The position numbers were made by a program, and so were the translations under genes. Shown here one piece after another: positions 9,263 through 19,277 of a stretch of 64,000 bases of DNA; position 1 is the first letter of the stretch, and each line of letters opens with the position of its first letter. Below the pieces are notes generated by a model. It was not told the DNA's origin. It made no database searches and worked only from the letters and a program-made list of their open reading frames with translations. The stretch covers positions 806,001 through 870,000 of the forward strand of contig JAPFFF010000036.1 of NCBI GenBank assembly GCA_039105265.1. The letters run 5' to 3'. The stretch comes from Tritrichomonas musculus. Its lineage: Eukaryota; Parabasalia; Tritrichomonadida; Tritrichomonadidae.

Positions 9263-12021
9263 TCAAGTTCTTGTTACTTTTACATTTGATGGAAAAGATC
9301 CACATAAAATTAATCTTTCTGAAGAAGGAATCGTGGCTTGTCTCAATGATAAGCATCCGCTAAAAACTTTTTCGCCAATTGATGTTACTGAAGAAGGAAT
9401 TGTGATTTCAGTCAAAGATGAGCATCCTTCAAAAACACAATTTTCTATTTCAGATAATGAAGAAGGAATTCCAAATAATACTTTCTCCAGTGATGAGCAT
9501 TCTTTGAATGCTTTTTCTCCAATTAAAGTTACAGATGAAGGAATCATAATTTCTTTCAATGATGTGCAACATTCAAAAGCGCTGCTTCCAATATTAATTA
9601 CAGATGAAGGAATTGAAATTTCATTCAATGATGTGCATCTTTTGAAAGCGTTGTTTTTAATGCAAGATACGGAAGATGGAAGAACTATTTTAATTAAAGA
9701 GGTGCATTCATTGAAAAGACAACTTTCAATTGTAGTCAATTGAGATGATCCTTCAAATGATACTTCAACCAATGATGAACATTTTCTGAAGGATCCTTCA
9801 CTAATTGACGATACAGAAGAAGGAATCATTATTTCTTTTAAAGATGAACATCTATTAAAAGCGAGTTTTCCAATAAAAGTTACAGAAGAAGGGATTGTTA
9901 ATTGTTCCAATGATTTGCATCCATTGAATGAATTATCACAAATTGATACAACAGAAGGAGGAATTACAATTTCTTTCAAAGAAGAACATTTAAAAAAAAG
10001 ATTTTGATCAATTCTATCAATATCAAAAAGAATTGAAACATTCACTAAAGATTTGCATTTGCCGAAAGTTCCATTTCCAATTGTTGTTACAGAAGGTGGG
10101 ACAACTATTTCTTTTAATGAAGAACATTTCCCAAAGGCTCTATTTGATAACGAAATAACTGAAGAAGGAATAATTACATCTTCAAGAGATGCGCATCCAT
10201 AAAAAACATCCCTATCAATGCAATCTATATTTGCTAGAATTGATGCACTTCGCAATGAAGAACAATGACTAAATGCTCCATATCCAATTGATTCTACAGA
10301 AGATGGAATGATTATATTCTTTAGTGAAAAGCATTTGCTAAAAGACCAATTTCCAATTGATTTTACTGAAGAAGGAATTGCTATTTCTTCAAGAGATGAA
10401 CATCCGTAGAAAACGTTATCGCCAATTGAGGTTACTGAAGATGGGATTGTTATTTCTTTTAATGATGAACATCCATAAAAAATATTACTTGAAAATGATG
10501 GTAAATTCGAATGAATTGTTATCTTTTCAATTGATGAACATCCACTGAATGCATCATATTCAATTGATGTTACTGAAGAAGGAATTGTGATTTCTTTGAG
10601 TGATAAGCAGCCTTCAAAAGCAGAACTTTCAATTAAAGTTACTGTGGATGGAATCATTATTTCTTCCAGATATGGACAATCTTTGAACATTTCATTTAAT
10701 ATTGACTTGATTCCGCCTGAAAGTTTGAGTTTTTTTGGTCCATTAAAAGCACCTTTTCCAATAACCGTTACCGAACATGGAATTGATATTTCTTCTAGAG
10801 AATAACAATCTTTAAAAGCATCAGATCCGATTTCAGTTACTGATGATGGAATTATGACTTGTTTCAATGATTTGAAACCTTTAAAAAGTGAATCTTCAAT
10901 TTGATTTGCAGAAGAAGGAATTGTGATTTTTTTCATTGATAAAAAAGTTTCATAAATAGGAACTTTACTTCTGTCATAACGGTAATATGATTTTTTATAT
11001 TGCAAGAATTCGTTGTATTTTTTTGGCAAAAATATATAATTATAACAATATATAGCTGCTTCATAATCATTGAAATCATTCAGATAATATTCTTTAATAT
11101 AATTTGCAATATCATTGTGATGGCACTTGATAGAAAAATCCATACAATAAGAACTTACTTGCTCAATATGACTTTCTTCAATTAAATTAATAATCTCTGC
11201 ATTTTTACCATGAATGGCATATGCCAAAATGAATTCAATTTGGCTCCCATGATTTGCAAGTATTTGAATATTTGAAGAGAACCATAAAAAGCTGCATATT
11301 GAATTAAGGTTGGATCATTAAATGAACTTATAAAAAATTCGTTCGTTTCAAAAGTTGAATTTTGCTTTATTTCATAATTGAGGGGATAATTGGTCTGATT
11401 AATATAAATAATAAAATCATCAATTAAGTCTTCCCGAATTAATTGACAAATATATGAATCATTTTCTCCTAATTGACACTTTCTCTGGCATTCATTTATG
11501 TCTATTTCATAAATTCTTTTGATTTTTTCTTCAATTTCTTGTTGTCGTTCCTTTTCAATATAAGGTTTAATAACATAATATAAAAAGTATTTAGTATGTA
11601 GTTTTTTTTCATGATACCAACCATAATTATAATAATCTTCCTTTGATAATATATTATCTATCAAAGATTTACTTGGAACAATTATTTTGTCAAGAATTAG
11701 AAAATAAACAAGTAACTTATTTTTTTCAAAAATTGTGTATATTTCAATATCTGAAAATAAAGTTTGAATATCTGGATTGAATATTTGGAGAATTTGACAT
11801 ATTTTTGGGAAAAAATTGGTTTCTCTATAATGGAAATTAGATATATGTAATAATAAATTAAGCAAATCTTGAAAATCTAATTTATTTTTTGAAATTGTAT
11901 TATCATTAATAAAATATATCAGTTCATTCAAATTTTGGTCATTGTCGTCATTATTTTCTAAAAATTCTAGTATCAATGATTGAAGTTTTGCCTTTTTAAC
12001 AATCTCTTCTTCTATTTCCAT
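9263..12021 (-). pseudogene. BspA-like leucine-rich repeat gene, with one frameshift between head and repeats
   Basis: Two overlapping minus-strand frames make one gene. The first runs from the ATG at 12021 to a stop near 11182 and encodes the helical trichomonad head (279 residues; ENDSYICQLIR and LIQYAAFYGS match the ankyrin gene at 4135). The second enters near 11260, continues the head (LAYAIHGKNAEIINLIEE) and then carries about 24 repeats of 23 residues, consensus LKEITIPSSVTSIGxxAFxGCSS, the Treponema pallidum/BspA type of LRR. A one-base shift near 11250-11265 separates them. The long frame has no ATG of its own (it opens with TTG), so it is not an independent gene. There is no membrane segment, unlike the surface BspA proteins. 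It could be a recent pseudogene or an assembly error in an intact gene. All repeats are in frame, favouring a recent event. Confidence 0.85.
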
Positions 12022-12368
12022 TAAACTCACAATAGAAAACTTTTGGAAAATTTAAAAGAAAAAAAAAGGGCAGGAAATCATTTCCCATGATATCTTTTTG
12101 ACCTTTAGCAAAACAAAAATTATAGTTGTTTCCATTTCGATAACAGTTATAACATTACCATAACATCTTTTTTTTTTTTTTTTAATATGATTTAATTATA
12201 GAATGGCCAACACATTTTTCTTATTTGTTTTTGATTTAGAGGAATTATTAATGGTTGGCATAGATAAATAAATTCAATAAAAAATTCGTTATTTATAATA
12301 TAAAGCTTAATTTTTTTCCAAAATTTTGGAAAAAAAAAAAAAAAACTGGAAAAACTGGAAAATAGTTT
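12022..12368. other. Divergent intergenic region with A/T runs
   Basis: This lies between the 5' end of the LRR gene (minus) and the discoidin-like gene (plus). It contains a T-run near 12169-12183, an A-run near 12333-12346 and a short echo of TGGAAAA steps just before 12369. It may hold both promoters, but no initiator could be placed with confidence. Confidence 0.4.
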
Positions 12369-13109
12369 TTGGAAAATTTTTCCAGATTCAGTTCACTCAT
12401 TTTATTAATAAACCTTGTGGAAAACAGGATTCATGAATTAATAAACCTTGTGGATGATTTAAAAAAGAGAGTCAATGAGTTGGAAATAGAAAACAAAAAG
12501 TTAAAAACCGAAATTGGTTATTTTGCAACACTTGACTATAACCCAAAAGAAGATATTTTTGGTATCCTTTCTTATTTTGAAAAATATGAAAAAAACTTTA
12601 AAATTTCAATGACTGGAGGTGGATCACAAGAACCATGCCGTTCTTTTCCATGCCTTACTAATTATAATGGTTTTTGCAATACATCATATTATTATAATTA
12701 CAAGAATGGACCAAAATCAAATACATCTTATGAACAGAGTTATATTCAATTTGATTTTAGCGTTTTTTTTAAAATCGAATTATCTTCGTATTTTATTCGT
12801 TCATATTCAAATGGGCCAAATACAAGTTATCATCCAAAAACATGGAAAATGTTAGGATCTAATGATTTATACAATTGGGTATTACTAGATAATAGAATTG
12901 ATGACACTCATTTAAATGACAATTTTGCTTCCTATAATTTTACATGCAATAACATTGATTGTAAAAAAAGATATCGTTATATTAGGTATCTTCAATTAGA
13001 TAATTATTCAGACAATAGCACTTATCCAAATAACCCATATAATATTTTGATTTGCAACTTCGAATTATATGGAAAAATATATAGATCTATTCAAGGAGAT
13101 TCTGATTAA
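12369..13109 (+). CDS. Discoidin / F5-8 type C-like domain protein, start uncertain
   Basis: The frame is open from just after a stop at 12363-12365 but has no ATG until 12609, so either the product is 166 residues from 12609 or a 5' part is missing. The stretch 12369-12600 reads as a short leucine-rich coiled coil (KKRVNELEIENKKLKTEI) typically found between a kinase or BTB part and a discoidin tail. The tail (about 12600-13090) shows IQFDF, PKTWKMLGSNDLYNWVLLD and YRYIRYLQL, like the C-terminus of the kinase at 15242-17002. Such domains bind glycans or other ligands. An internal 17-base duplication (12402 and 12438) lies in the coiled coil. This is probably a 5'-truncated relative of the kinase-discoidin family; a spliced first exon is an alternative. 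Confidence 0.6.
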   Translation: MENFSRFSSLILLINLVENRIHELINLVDDLKKRVNELEIENKKLKTEIGYFATLDYNPKEDIFGILSYFEKYEKNFKISMTGGGSQEPCRSFPCLTNYNGFCNTSYYYNYKNGPKSNTSYEQSYIQFDFSVFFKIELSSYFIRSYSNGPNTSYHPKTWKMLGSNDLYNWVLLDNRIDDTHLNDNFASYNFTCNNIDCKKRYRYIRYLQLDNYSDNSTYPNNPYNILICNFELYGKIYRSIQGDSD

Positions 13110-13741
13110 TGCTGAATAGAATTCTAAATTTAGGTCAAAAATAATTAAATACTAAAAATAAATATCATATTCAATATTCGTAGATTCTTAAGTTAATATA
13201 AAAACATAAGAATTTAATTACTAATATTTTCTGAGAAACAAAAATTGATAAAACTATATTGTATTTTAAATTGAGAAAATTCTGAATAAGATAATTTTTT
13301 TCTTCCAAGCTCTGTATCAAATTGTTATAAGGGATTGTTGTTAAATGTACAATTATATATCGTGGTATTATCTTTCTCATTCATCCTCAAGTAGACAATT
13401 GATGCAGTACCACTCATATTTGTATTATCTTTCTCATTCATCTTCAAGTAGATAATTGATGAAGTACCACTCATATTTGTATTATCTTTCTCAATCATCT
13501 TTTTCTTTTTTTTTGGAAGATTGAATTTTCAAAATGAAATCCTATATGAACGTGAATAAATACATATTTATCATGATATCAGATTTTTAAACTGATAATT
13601 GAGTATCAGAAACAAAAATGAGACGTTTTTGATATCCATTCTATAGATAAAAAAAAATTTCAAATAAAATTTTTTTATTAACAAAAATTCTAAAAAAGAA
13701 ATAAAACATAATACAATACTATTAAAATTACTATTTTATAT
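13110..13741. other. Convergent intergenic region
   Basis: This region lies between the 3' ends of the discoidin-like gene and the minus-strand helical protein gene. It is AT-rich and holds one small tandem repeat listed separately. No gene was recognised. Confidence 0.5.
13366..13500. repeat. 57-bp tandem repeat, about 2.3 copies
   Basis: Copies begin at 13366, 13423 and 13480 with TATTATCTTTCTCA; the first two are full length and differ at a few bases (for example CCTCAAGTAGAC versus CTTCAAGTAGAT), and the third is partial. It is non-coding. Confidence 0.9.
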
Positions 13742-15010
13742 TTAATTTTGCTCATCGGTAAGTTCCATATCAAATCCATAATTAGCATCAACAATTTTTT
13801 TACATTCAACATATTCTCCGTTTATGAATTCTCTGCAACCTTCGCAATGATTGATTGCTTTCAAAATTTTTTTATTTCTTTCACCAGCATCGATGAGCAA
13901 CTCCAAAAAGCCAATACAGAAAGGTGCCAGAACTTTGTTTTCTCTTGTTTTTGCAAAGTCCAAGATGAATTGGAGGAGAATCTGAAGCATTTTCTGTGTG
14001 ATTTTTTTGGTGTATTTCAAAAACGACTCAATAAATTTGTGAAATGATTTAAACAACTCAGTACAAGAGCAGAATTTTTTGACCAAATTCAATATATCAA
14101 TCAGCACCCTTGACTCAAACACGATATCAGCAGCTTTTGCTGAAAAGTCCATCATTTTTGACACAATTTCAATAGCAAACACAACATAAGCTGGCAAAAC
14201 ATCCACATCTTTTTTGATAACTTCAATTACATCAGGAACGATAGGAAGCATAATTTTCGATGTTTTCTTTGTTGTCAACACAAGAATTGTTTCCCATCTC
14301 GCATTTTCGACATACAAAGGATGATTTACAAATGATTTTGTGAGGATTTGAATCATATCTTTACAATACAAATTGTCAGAAAAAATTGAGCTCAAAGAAC
14401 ATTTCCTCAAAATAAAATACAGTCCGAAAACTTTCTCATAAACAACATCAAAGTATTGAATTTGTTCGTTTGAGACATACTCATAATCAATTGAATTTAA
14501 TTCACTTATTATTTGGTCAATAAAACCGATTTTGAGAAGCCAGCTTTGAACTTTTGAAAAGCAATCCTCTTTTGACACAATATTCGCAAATAAGTCAAGA
14601 ACAGAAGTATTGGAGGAAAATTGAAGCAACTGAATAATGAAACTAAATGTATTGATTGATAGATCTGGAAGAAATAAAAATGATGTAAGCATGATGTGAC
14701 TAAGCCTTCCAATTAAGAAAGATTCACTATTTTTTGAATTAATGATTTCAATGGCTCTGTTGAAAAATATTTTTGATTTTAATATTGGTTCTAAAATATC
14801 TGTATCACCCAAAATAAGGATTTCATATGAATTATACCCATAAGTGGAGTTATGATGGCCTAGTGAATAATCAAGTAATTCGAAATAATGAGATTTAAAA
14901 TATGCATAAACGGAGTCATTTGATTTGTAAAGTTTAACAATTTGAGGATCTGAAACGACATCATTAAAAGAATGCGTCGGATCTTTAACATTCAACAAAA
15001 TATCACTCAT
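13742..15010 (-). CDS. Helical-repeat protein, possibly a SAPS-type PP6 phosphatase regulatory subunit
   Basis: This 422-residue protein starts at the ATG at 15010 and ends in TAA. It appears all-helical, without signal peptide or membrane segments. The pattern ILEPILKSKIFF, then a run like LIGRLSHIMLTSFL, then NTSVLDLFANIVSKEDCF and VQSWLLKIGFIDQIISEL resembles the start of SAPS domains, where a 'LLxxL...VxxWL...LVExLV' order occurs. SAPS proteins target the PP6/Sit4 phosphatase. The likeness is by eye and weak; a generic armadillo-like protein is the alternative. It is divergent from the kinase at 15242, with about 230 bases of AT-rich DNA between them. Confidence 0.45.
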   Translation of the reverse strand: MSDILLNVKDPTHSFNDVVSDPQIVKLYKSNDSVYAYFKSHYFELLDYSLGHHNSTYGYNSYEILILGDTDILEPILKSKIFFNRAIEIINSKNSESFLIGRLSHIMLTSFLFLPDLSINTFSFIIQLLQFSSNTSVLDLFANIVSKEDCFSKVQSWLLKIGFIDQIISELNSIDYEYVSNEQIQYFDVVYEKVFGLYFILRKCSLSSIFSDNLYCKDMIQILTKSFVNHPLYVENARWETILVLTTKKTSKIMLPIVPDVIEVIKKDVDVLPAYVVFAIEIVSKMMDFSAKAADIVFESRVLIDILNLVKKFCSCTELFKSFHKFIESFLKYTKKITQKMLQILLQFILDFAKTRENKVLAPFCIGFLELLIDAGERNKKILKAINHCEGCREFINGEYVECKKIVDANYGFDMELTDEQN

Positions 15011-15241
15011 TTGTTATTTTTATGTGAAAATTTTTTCAAAAAATAAAATATATTTATCTTTACAATTTTTAATTAAAAAATAAAATAGAAATTTAATATA
15101 TGTTATTAACAATTTAAAATATCAATATTTGAAAAAATTAATGTTATTATGATATAAATATTTTGAAATAAACGTAAAATATTAACTTAAAGTTTTATGT
15201 CAAAATATTTTCCAAAAACTATATAAAATTTTTATTTATAA

Positions 15242-17002
15242 ATGGAAAGATCATTGAACCAAAAATATTCGATTGACCTCAGCAACTATAGCATCATTCA
15301 AAAAATTGATTCTGGTGGATTTGGATCAGTTTACTCCGTTCAAAATAAAGCAACAAACCAAGAATATGCTGCAAAAATTATTAAAACAAATAAAAGAGAT
15401 GCGCATACTAAAAAAATGATCAACCGTGAAATTGCAATCATGATGCGAGTTAAACATCCAGCTATTGTCAGCTTTTATGGTTACTCTTTAACTGATTTCA
15501 AAGGAAAAAACAATGTTACTTTTATCATGACCCTTGCGAAGAATGGGTCATTATTAGATCTTCTTCAAAAAGTCCAAAAAGGATTATTGGATACCTTATA
15601 TGATAATACGATGAGACAAAAAATTTTAATTGGCATTGCTCGAGGAATGATGTACCTTCATCAAAAGCATATTATTCATCGTGATTTAAAACCTGGAAAT
15701 ATTATTCTAGATGAAAATTACAACCCACTTATTACTGATTTTGGATTAGCCAAATATTCAGATCCTGGCAAACCAGGAAATCAAACCCAATCATGCGGTA
15801 CATCTGTTTATATGGCTCCCGAAGTTATCACCAGTACCAACTACAACGAAAAAGCTGATGTTTATTCGTTCGCCATTATCATGTATGAAGTAATTACAGA
15901 TTCAATACCTTTTCCACTTTATCAGGAAGGCAAAATGACTCCATTTCAATTTACTTCCAAAGTTGTTCATGACAACTACCGGCCCAACTTCACAGTTCCG
16001 ATCAAAGATTCACTTCAAAATTTGATAGAAAAGTGCTGGTCAAATGATCCCAAAGAAAGGCCAAATTTTGAAGAAATTTTCAACAAGCTTGCATTCAATG
16101 TTGAAGAATCAATAAATGACATTCTAGGAGACGATGAACATAGCTACTACCTAGAAGACGTGGACATTGAAGAGATCCTTTCTTACGTCGATGAAATAAT
16201 GGAGAACGAAAATGACAAAAAAGTGCCAACCGACATTCTGATACAGCAACTGATGCAGGAAATAAAGGACATCAAGAGTGAGTGCAACACAAAAATAACG
16301 AACTTGCAAAAGGAAAACAAGCAGCTCGAGATTGAGATACAGCAAAACACAGAAGCTATTGAAAATCTGACACAAGAAAATAATCTGATGAAACAAAGAT
16401 TGGCCAAATTAGAGGCCGAGCAGGCAAAGAAGGTTGAACACAAGGAAGTAACTGAACCAAAGAAAACTGATGTTGGAGAAAAAAGTTTGTTGTTCTTATA
16501 TCAAGTGGATCACCCATTTGAAGGCATCATCAATCACCTTAAAAATCAGTCAAAAGGAAACATTCAACTTCTGATGGATGTCACTGCATCTTCCTGCGGT
16601 CTCACTTCTGGTTTTATGCCGATTAATGCAACCGATTTTTGCAGTAATGCCAACTGTTTTATTTCTGGTAATTTGCCAAACAGCTGGCTCTGCTACGACT
16701 TTAAAGAGCACAAGGTCACACTCAAAAACTACACTCTAAAGTCTTTCAAGGGAGTCAAAGGCAGTGACCACCCGAGAAGCTGGGTTATTGAGGGATCAAA
16801 TGACAATGATTTATTTGCGATTCTTGCTGAAGAAAAGAACTCATCATCTTTGAATGGCTCCAATCGTGTTGAAACATTCCCAATAAACTGCCAAAAAACT
16901 GGTGAGTTTCGATACATCCGGATTCGACTTACTGGACCAACTTGGGGTGGTCATAACATACTAGTAATTGATTCATTTGAAATTTTTGGTAAATTTATAT
17001 AA
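15242..17002 (+). CDS. Protein kinase (TKL-like) with coiled coil and discoidin-like C-terminal domain
   Basis: This 586-residue protein starts at an ATG and ends in TAA. The kinase domain (about 17-290) has every key element: glycine loop DSGGFGSVYSV, lysine in AAKII (K45), glutamate E63, HRDLKPGN (D148), DFG (D166) and APE. The C-lobe ends with CWSNDPKERPNFEEIF, typical of tyrosine-kinase-like (TKL) enzymes. Residues about 335-410 form a coiled coil, and about 425-586 a discoidin-like beta domain (SWVIEGSNDNDLF, FRYIRIRLTGP, DSFEIFGKF). This kinase plus discoidin tail is a recurrent trichomonad design. It should be an active cytosolic serine/threonine kinase, whose tail may bind a ligand or partner. 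Confidence 0.93.
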   Translation: MERSLNQKYSIDLSNYSIIQKIDSGGFGSVYSVQNKATNQEYAAKIIKTNKRDAHTKKMINREIAIMMRVKHPAIVSFYGYSLTDFKGKNNVTFIMTLAKNGSLLDLLQKVQKGLLDTLYDNTMRQKILIGIARGMMYLHQKHIIHRDLKPGNIILDENYNPLITDFGLAKYSDPGKPGNQTQSCGTSVYMAPEVITSTNYNEKADVYSFAIIMYEVITDSIPFPLYQEGKMTPFQFTSKVVHDNYRPNFTVPIKDSLQNLIEKCWSNDPKERPNFEEIFNKLAFNVEESINDILGDDEHSYYLEDVDIEEILSYVDEIMENENDKKVPTDILIQQLMQEIKDIKSECNTKITNLQKENKQLEIEIQQNTEAIENLTQENNLMKQRLAKLEAEQAKKVEHKEVTEPKKTDVGEKSLLFLYQVDHPFEGIINHLKNQSKGNIQLLMDVTASSCGLTSGFMPINATDFCSNANCFISGNLPNSWLCYDFKEHKVTLKNYTLKSFKGVKGSDHPRSWVIEGSNDNDLFAILAEEKNSSSLNGSNRVETFPINCQKTGEFRYIRIRLTGPTWGGHNILVIDSFEIFGKFI

Positions 17003-17385
17003 ATCTATAAAATTCTCTTTTTAGAATATAAACCAAATTAGTCACCATTGTCTTTTCAATTTCTTTTTAAACACATAGGATTAAGGAATGGCTTCTAAAT
17101 TTTAAACTTTTATTTTGTAGCCTATGATAATCATATAGATTCATTAAATACGATTATATTCCACAGTTATAATCACACAATTTTTATGGATGATATTTTA
17201 AGATTATTTTTGCTATCTTTTTTGATATTTTAAGATTATTTTGGTTTGAAATAATTTTTTGATCAACATTAAAGTTTGATCAACATTTAAAATTATGGGG
17301 ATATAAACTTTTTCAAAAGAAAAATAAATTTTGACAACAAAATTGAATAAAAATAAATTCATAAAAATTTATTTCATTTTTTGAT
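17003..17385. other. Intergenic, AT-rich, with short direct repeats and an initiator-like site
   Basis: A phrase GATATTTTAAGATTATTTT occurs twice (about 17190 and 17223). TCATTT at 17374-17379, seven bases before the ATG of the tRNase Z gene, fits the TCAYTW initiator described for Trichomonas vaginalis; that it works as such here is inference. Confidence 0.4.
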
Positions 17386-19224
17386 ATGAAAATTGATTTA
17401 CTTGTTGTTACAGGGCGTACGTTAGATACCAATCCATGTTTTTTAATTCAATGCGAGAATCAGTATTATGTTTTCAACTTCCCAGATCAAACGCAAAGAG
17501 TATTTATGGAATACAAGTGGAAAATGATCAAAATAAAACAAATATTCCTTACCGATACCACCTCGTCATCAATTGGAGGCTTGCCAGGCATGATTCTTAC
17601 GACATACACGGGCGAGAAGTCTCCCTTTGGATTTACTGCTCCAGATAATTTTTCCGAAATTCTTCGCCAGCAAATTTTGTACCGCAACGTGCCCGACGCC
17701 TTCCCCGCCGTCTCCTCTGGCGAGTACAGCGACTCGTTTCTCCGCGTCACTCCGATTAAACTGCCGTCCACTGTTGCGTACTCTGTCAAGCTCTGCGACG
17801 AGCCCGGCAAGTTCGACGTGCAGAAGGCGAAGGCGCTGGGCCTCAAGCCGGGTCCCCTATTCAAAAAGCTGACGCAGGGCGAGTCTGTCACGCTGGATGA
17901 CGGGACGGTCGTCGAGCCCTCGATGTGCGTCGGGAAGCCGATTCCGGGCGCGAAAATCCTCGTCATCGACGTCAGAGACGAAGGCGAGCTCGGCGGGCTG
18001 CCGGGCGTCTTCGCGGGCGACGACGAGCTGAGCAGCTACGACGTCATCGTCCACTTCACTCGGCCGCAGCTGCTGTGCAGCGACGCGTACCAGGGCTTCT
18101 TCGGCGGCGTCGGGCGCGACTACAAGAGGAGACGGAATTCGGGGCAGGTGCAGCTCTGCTTCCAGGAGTCGGCGCAGGTCACTTTCAGGTCCTCCTACCA
18201 GCTGTACACCGACATCACCTCACGGCGGTTGCTGCTTTCTGACAGAGACGATCAAAAACAAGTGAAACTGAAGGAGCCGTTTGTGAGCGGCGACATCGGC
18301 TTCGACTACTCAATCGTCCCGTCGAGCAAGCGGAAGACGTCGAACGTGGCGCCGTGCAAGATGAAAGTCGACGCGTCGCTTCCCTTCGACTTTGAGCTGC
18401 CAACCGTCGAGAGCTTTGCTGTCACTTTTTTCGGCACTGGCTGCAACATGCCAACGAAGCTCCGAAACGTCGCCGGGATTCTGGTCCACCTGAAGGAAGG
18501 CTTCGTCGTCCTCGACGCTGGCGAAGGTTTTACCGGTCAACTTTTCAGAAGATTTGGTCGAATTAATGGTGAAAACGTTATCAAAAACTTGCTCTTTGTG
18601 TGGACGTCCCACTCGCACGGCGACCACGTGTTCGGCCTCCACCAGCTGCTCGAATGCCACCAACGCCTCACTAACCGCCGAATAACGGTTATGTCAGATG
18701 AAGCGATCATCGACGACCTGAAGAGCCGCGGCGACTTCAACGCCGACTACCTGAACAGGGACACAAAGAACTACGAGGTGGAAGACGTGAAGCTTGAGAG
18801 TTTCCCGGTCGAGCACGTCGAGGGATCCCACGGCTGCGTGCTCACAGTCGGCGGCGCCTGGCGGGTTGCCTACTCTGGCGACCACTCGGCAGCCAAGGAC
18901 GACTTCGTGCAGCGAGTTGGGCGCTGCGACTTGCTGATCCACGAGGCGTCGTTCAGCGACGACATGGAGAAGGAGGCCCTCGACAGGAACCACTCGACAA
19001 TCGGGCAGGCAATCGACGCAGGAGACAGGCTGCAGGCGAAGTTCATCGTGCTGACTCACTTCAGCGCAAGATACAAGCTCGAGAACTGCAACATTTCGAG
19101 CGAGAACATCCTCTTCGCATTCGACTTCCTCTCATTCAGATTCGAAGACGCAGCAGCAACTTGCGAGAAGTGCAGAAACGCTTTCTTGGAGATTCTCAAG
19201 GCCGACGCCGAAGATGAGCAATAG
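17386..19224 (+). CDS. Long-form tRNase Z (ELAC2-type tRNA 3' processing endonuclease)
   Basis: This 612-residue protein, ATG to TAG, has the two-halves layout of long-form RNase Z. The N-terminal half (MKIDLLVVTGRTLDTNPCFL, TDTTSSSIGGLPGM) is the catalytically dead beta-lactamase half. The C-terminal half carries the zinc motif SHSHGDH (H409, H411, D413, H414), YSGDH (D499), LIHEASF (H519), HSTIGQAI (H536) and THFSARY (H558), all expected positions. It cuts the 3' trailer from pre-tRNAs before CCA addition, in nucleus and/or cytosol. Codon use is strikingly mosaic: the first 95 or so codons are AT-rich like neighbouring genes, then from about 17680 third positions are mostly G or C, interrupted by an AT-rich patch at about 18525-18600. 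Confidence 0.95.
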   Translation: MKIDLLVVTGRTLDTNPCFLIQCENQYYVFNFPDQTQRVFMEYKWKMIKIKQIFLTDTTSSSIGGLPGMILTTYTGEKSPFGFTAPDNFSEILRQQILYRNVPDAFPAVSSGEYSDSFLRVTPIKLPSTVAYSVKLCDEPGKFDVQKAKALGLKPGPLFKKLTQGESVTLDDGTVVEPSMCVGKPIPGAKILVIDVRDEGELGGLPGVFAGDDELSSYDVIVHFTRPQLLCSDAYQGFFGGVGRDYKRRRNSGQVQLCFQESAQVTFRSSYQLYTDITSRRLLLSDRDDQKQVKLKEPFVSGDIGFDYSIVPSSKRKTSNVAPCKMKVDASLPFDFELPTVESFAVTFFGTGCNMPTKLRNVAGILVHLKEGFVVLDAGEGFTGQLFRRFGRINGENVIKNLLFVWTSHSHGDHVFGLHQLLECHQRLTNRRITVMSDEAIIDDLKSRGDFNADYLNRDTKNYEVEDVKLESFPVEHVEGSHGCVLTVGGAWRVAYSGDHSAAKDDFVQRVGRCDLLIHEASFSDDMEKEALDRNHSTIGQAIDAGDRLQAKFIVLTHFSARYKLENCNISSENILFAFDFLSFRFEDAAATCEKCRNAFLEILKADAEDEQ

Positions 19225-19245
19225 TCACTAAACTGTGCCTTCCTC

Positions 19246-19277
<32 letters not shown>

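Noticed and set aside
9198-9743. Plus-strand frame of 181 codons
   Set aside because: It is the antisense of the LRR repeats and shows only their mirrored periodicity.
17627-19059. Several open frames on both strands inside the tRNase Z gene
   Set aside because: They arise from the G/C-rich codon use of the real gene; their products are arginine/alanine-rich with no domain.
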